NCBI GenBank assembly: GCA_023413895.1
Contig: JAEZOU010000025.1
Location: 1-17,714, forward strand
DNA length: 17,714 nt
Reading direction: 5' to 3'
DNA from: Bacteroidota bacterium
GTDB lineage: Bacteria > Bacteroidota > Bacteroidia > Bacteroidales > WCHB1-69
Both the position numbers and the translations under genes were made by a program. The notes beneath the pieces were generated by a model that was not told the origin of the DNA, did not search any database, and saw only the letters and a program-made list of their open reading frames with translations. Below, one piece after another: positions 15,693-17,714 of the stretch (its first letter is position 1; every line of letters begins with the position of its first letter).

Positions 15693-16427
15693 ATGAGTAA
15701 AGTTGGTGGAAAAGTAAATGTTTTTATTCCATGTCAGATGGATATGTTCTCGCCTCTAGTGTCTTCAGCTGTGCTTAATATTTTGGAGAAAATAGGTGAG
15801 GAACCATTATATTGTAAAGATCAAACGTGTTGTGGACGTTGTTTGTATATGCAAGGTGAAACAGAATTGGTGAAACCTTTGGCGTATAATCTTTTATCCC
15901 AAATGGATTATAACTACCCAACAATTGTACCCACAACAGCATGCGTTAGTTTTATAAGAAGTCATTATAAAGATTTATTAGAAAATATTGCAGTACCTGC
16001 TGAGTGTAAGACATTTGTTCAGCAGGTTTATGAATTGTGCTACTATTTGGTTAAAATTAAGAATATTACTTGTTTGGGTAACCATTTTGAGCATCGTGTT
16101 TTCTATTTTAAATCATGTTCTGCGCGTAACTATTATAAATTGGAAAATGAACCTGAAATTCTATTGCGAAACACAGAAGGTTTAGATCTTTTAGTGGATG
16201 AATCTCTAAATCTATGTTGTGGCGCAAATGGAAATTTTGCAACAACAAATCCTGAAGCATCTGATAAACTTTTGGAGCAGATTGTTGAGAATATTTATAA
16301 GAAAGGAGTTCAATATATTACCTCTACTGATATTGAATGTTTGCAACATATTGAAGCTTATTTGTCATCTCAAAATTTAGGAATTGAGGTGATGCATATT
16401 GCAGATATTTTAAATTCAGGATTGTGA
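15693..16427 (+). CDS. LutA/YkgE-type cysteine-rich (CCG) domain protein
   Basis: A 244-residue cytoplasmic protein with two CCG cysteine-rich repeats, as in heterodisulfide reductase HdrB, GlpC and LutA. Repeat 1 has C14, C46-C47-G and C84; repeat 2 has C142, C175-C176-G and C216. Such repeats hold iron-sulfur clusters and pass electrons. The frame reaches a TTG at 15687, but the ATG at 15693 (MSKVGGK) is the better start. LutA normally works with LutB and LutC in L-lactate oxidation, but neither is present here; the neighbours are membrane proteins and hemW, so the lactate role is only a possibility. It is the last gene of the operon, 30 bases after the barrel gene, and its stop lies 4 bases from that of the convergent hemW. 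Confidence 0.88.
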   Translation: MSKVGGKVNVFIPCQMDMFSPLVSSAVLNILEKIGEEPLYCKDQTCCGRCLYMQGETELVKPLAYNLLSQMDYNYPTIVPTTACVSFIRSHYKDLLENIAVPAECKTFVQQVYELCYYLVKIKNITCLGNHFEHRVFYFKSCSARNYYKLENEPEILLRNTEGLDLLVDESLNLCCGANGNFATTNPEASDKLLEQIVENIYKKGVQYITSTDIECLQHIEAYLSSQNLGIEVMHIADILNSGL

Positions 16428-16431
16428 TTTT

Positions 16432-17565
16432 CTAGAAATCTGAGGTTTGGAATAGCTCGGCAGTAATGGCGTCTGTTAGAGCAATTCCTTGTGGGGTAAT
16501 TTGAATATAATTACCTGTTTTTCTGTATAATGTTGGATCTATTTTATTCAGTTCTTGAAGGAAATATTGAAGTTCTCTTTTTCCAAACCTCTTTTCCAAT
16601 TCTTCTAGAGAAATACCTTCAGATGTGCGCAATCTGAGTAGCACGTATTCGTTGTATTGCTCGATTGGGGTGAGATGTTCCGTTGTGTAGAAAGGTTTAT
16701 TTTGTGCTATAGACTCATAATATTCCTTGATAGAAGCACAATTCCATTGACGAGAAGTGCCGTTGAAACTATGGGCGGATGGCCCTAAACCGAGATAAGG
16801 AGTTCCATCCCAATAATGGCTATTGTGCTGAGATTTGAATCCCGGATACGCAAAATTGGAAACTTCATAATGCTCGTAGCCAAATTCTTGTGCGAAATTG
16901 ATAAGAAGTTGCAGTTCTTCAATGGATTGGTTGTCATTGAGTTGAGGAAATTTTTGAGTCTTGATTTTTTGTTCTAATAAACTATTTTCTTCAACAGTAA
17001 GACTATAGGCTGAAAAGTGAGGAAGATGGTAATTGCTCACGATTTGCAACTCCTTTTGCCAATCAGAAAGTGTTCTGGCATAAATACCATAAATTAGGTC
17101 AATGCTGAAATTGCTAATTCCTGCCGAAATTACATTTTCTATGGCCAAATGTGCCTGATGTGCATCGTGGGTGCGTCCTAAAAGTTTTAGAATATCATTG
17201 TTAAACGATTGAACTCCAATGCTAACACGATTTACCCCTAAATTCTTTAAATCACAGATATACTCTAATGTAATTTGGTCAGGATTTCCCTCAATCGTAA
17301 ATTCAAAGTTATTTGAAAAAGTGAAATATTTCCTAATCTTTTTAATTATAGCTTCGATGTCATTAATTTTAAGTAGGGTAGGAGTGCCGCCACCTAAATA
17401 GAGTGTATTGAGAGTTTTATCTTCTAAATAATTATTTCTTAGGTCAATCTCTTTGAGGAGAGCTTCAAGGTATGAATTGTAAAATTGAAAATTCCCAATC
17501 GAATAGAAAGCACAATAGAGACACTTTTTCTTGCAAAATGGGAAATGGATATAGATTCCGCTCAT
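16432..17565 (-). CDS. hemW: Radical SAM heme chaperone HemW
   Basis: A 377-residue protein from the ATG at 17565. It was long labelled oxygen-independent coproporphyrinogen III oxidase, but this subgroup binds heme and hands it to target proteins. The radical SAM cluster ligands are C11, C15 and C18 (CKKKCLYC), followed by LYLGGGTPTLL (55-65), EGNPDQIT (92-99) and VSIGVQSFN (114-122). The HNSHYW block (247-252) is the HemW heme-binding signature. A winged-helix-like C terminus (SEGISLEELEKRFG) completes it. The frame can be read back to 17613, but that would put the added N terminus inside the tRNA terminator and in front of the conserved MSGIYIHFPFC start, so I reject it. No separate promoter fits in the 17 bases before the start. 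Confidence 0.92.
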   Translation of the reverse strand: MSGIYIHFPFCKKKCLYCAFYSIGNFQFYNSYLEALLKEIDLRNNYLEDKTLNTLYLGGGTPTLLKINDIEAIIKKIRKYFTFSNNFEFTIEGNPDQITLEYICDLKNLGVNRVSIGVQSFNNDILKLLGRTHDAHQAHLAIENVISAGISNFSIDLIYGIYARTLSDWQKELQIVSNYHLPHFSAYSLTVEENSLLEQKIKTQKFPQLNDNQSIEELQLLINFAQEFGYEHYEVSNFAYPGFKSQHNSHYWDGTPYLGLGPSAHSFNGTSRQWNCASIKEYYESIAQNKPFYTTEHLTPIEQYNEYVLLRLRTSEGISLEELEKRFGKRELQYFLQELNKIDPTLYRKTGNYIQITPQGIALTDAITAELFQTSDF

Positions 17566-17582
17566 GGTGGAATTTTTAAATG

Positions 17583-17610
17583 AAAAAAGGCTTCGGATTT
17601 TCCGAAGCCT
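17583..17610 (-). terminator. Intrinsic terminator after tRNA-Val
   Basis: On the minus strand the arms AGGCTTCGGA and TCCGAAGCCT pair perfectly over ten bases with a three-base loop and run into a T tract. It starts 7 bases after the tRNA 3' end and its T tract ends about 17 bases before the hemW start codon. Confidence 0.9.
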
Positions 17611-17617
17611 CATCTTG

Positions 17618-17692
17618 TGGGAGCAATAGGAGTCGAACCTATGACCCTCTGCTTGTAAGGCAGATGCTCTAAACCAACTGAGCTATGCTCCC
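17618..17692 (-). tRNA. tRNA-Val (anticodon UAC)
   Basis: The minus strand folds into a full cloverleaf: a 7-base acceptor stem GGGAGCA/TGCTCCC, a D arm closed by GCTC/GAGC, an anticodon stem TCTGC/GCAGA with loop CTTACAA (anticodon TAC, reading GUA and related valine codons), a five-base variable region, and a T arm ATAGG/CCTAT with loop TTCGACT. The discriminator base is A at 17618. The CCA end is not encoded, so it must be added after transcription. A CAAAA at 17710-17714 on the plus strand could be part of a -7 box, but the window ends there. Confidence 0.97.
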
Positions 17693-17714
17693 TTGCTTGA
17701 ATGCGAGTGCAAAA

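Noticed and set aside
17566..17613. N-terminal extension of HemW to the ATG at 17613
   Set aside because: The added 16 residues would be encoded by the tRNA terminator hairpin, and the family normally begins at MSGIYIHFPFC or similar.
1..17714. CRISPR arrays, transposons, phage genes or toxin-antitoxin pairs
   Set aside because: No regularly spaced repeats, transposase, integrase, terminal inverted repeats or paired small genes were found on either strand.

Overview
This window looks like a stretch of chromosome from an anaerobic, low-GC member of the Bacteroidetes, most probably Bacteroidales. Four things point there. Three proteins carry the C-terminal sorting domain of the type IX secretion system (T9SS). 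Several genes are preceded by the Bacteroidetes -7 promoter box TAnnTTTG. Most genes lack a Shine-Dalgarno sequence. Energy metabolism is represented by an oxygen-sensitive 2-oxoacid:ferredoxin oxidoreductase. No phage, transposon, CRISPR array or plasmid gene is visible.

Layout, left to right. Positions 1-266 are an AT-rich leader with a candidate promoter. It drives a 1295-residue secreted papain-like cysteine peptidase (267-4154, +). This gene ends convergently with korB, and a perfectly palindromic two-way terminator lies between them. korA and korB (7129 to 4247, -) form a tight two-gene operon for 2-oxoglutarate:ferredoxin oxidoreductase. Next come two closely related M28 zinc peptidases with T9SS tails (7270-8484 and 8998-10209, -), a tandem duplication separated by about 510 bases of AT-rich DNA. 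An exported FKBP-type prolyl isomerase (10250-10963, -) precedes them. The divergent intergenic region 10964-11189 holds promoters for both directions.

From 11190 to 16427 (+) five genes with gaps of 12 to 34 bases form a likely operon behind a textbook Bacteroidetes promoter. They encode a family 2 glycosyltransferase, a steroid 5-alpha-reductase-like membrane enzyme, a DUF819 membrane protein, an Omp85/BamA-like outer-membrane barrel without POTRA domains, and a LutA-type cysteine-rich (CCG) protein. The operon runs head-on into hemW (16432-17565, -), leaving only 4 bases between the two stop codons. A tRNA-Val(UAC) with its own terminator closes the window on the minus strand.

How the genes fit together. 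The left half centres on proteins exported across both membranes: one cysteine peptidase, two metallopeptidases and a folding helper. This suits peptide or protein foraging, and KorAB is consistent with fermentative amino-acid or 2-oxoacid metabolism. The right-hand operon is the least conventional part. It pairs a recognisable steroid-reductase fold, with its key cofactor and substrate residues kept, with an uncharacterised membrane protein and an outer-membrane barrel. I do not see a clearly new defence or mobile system. The best candidate for undescribed biology is this operon, and the claim rests on gene context, not on proof of function.
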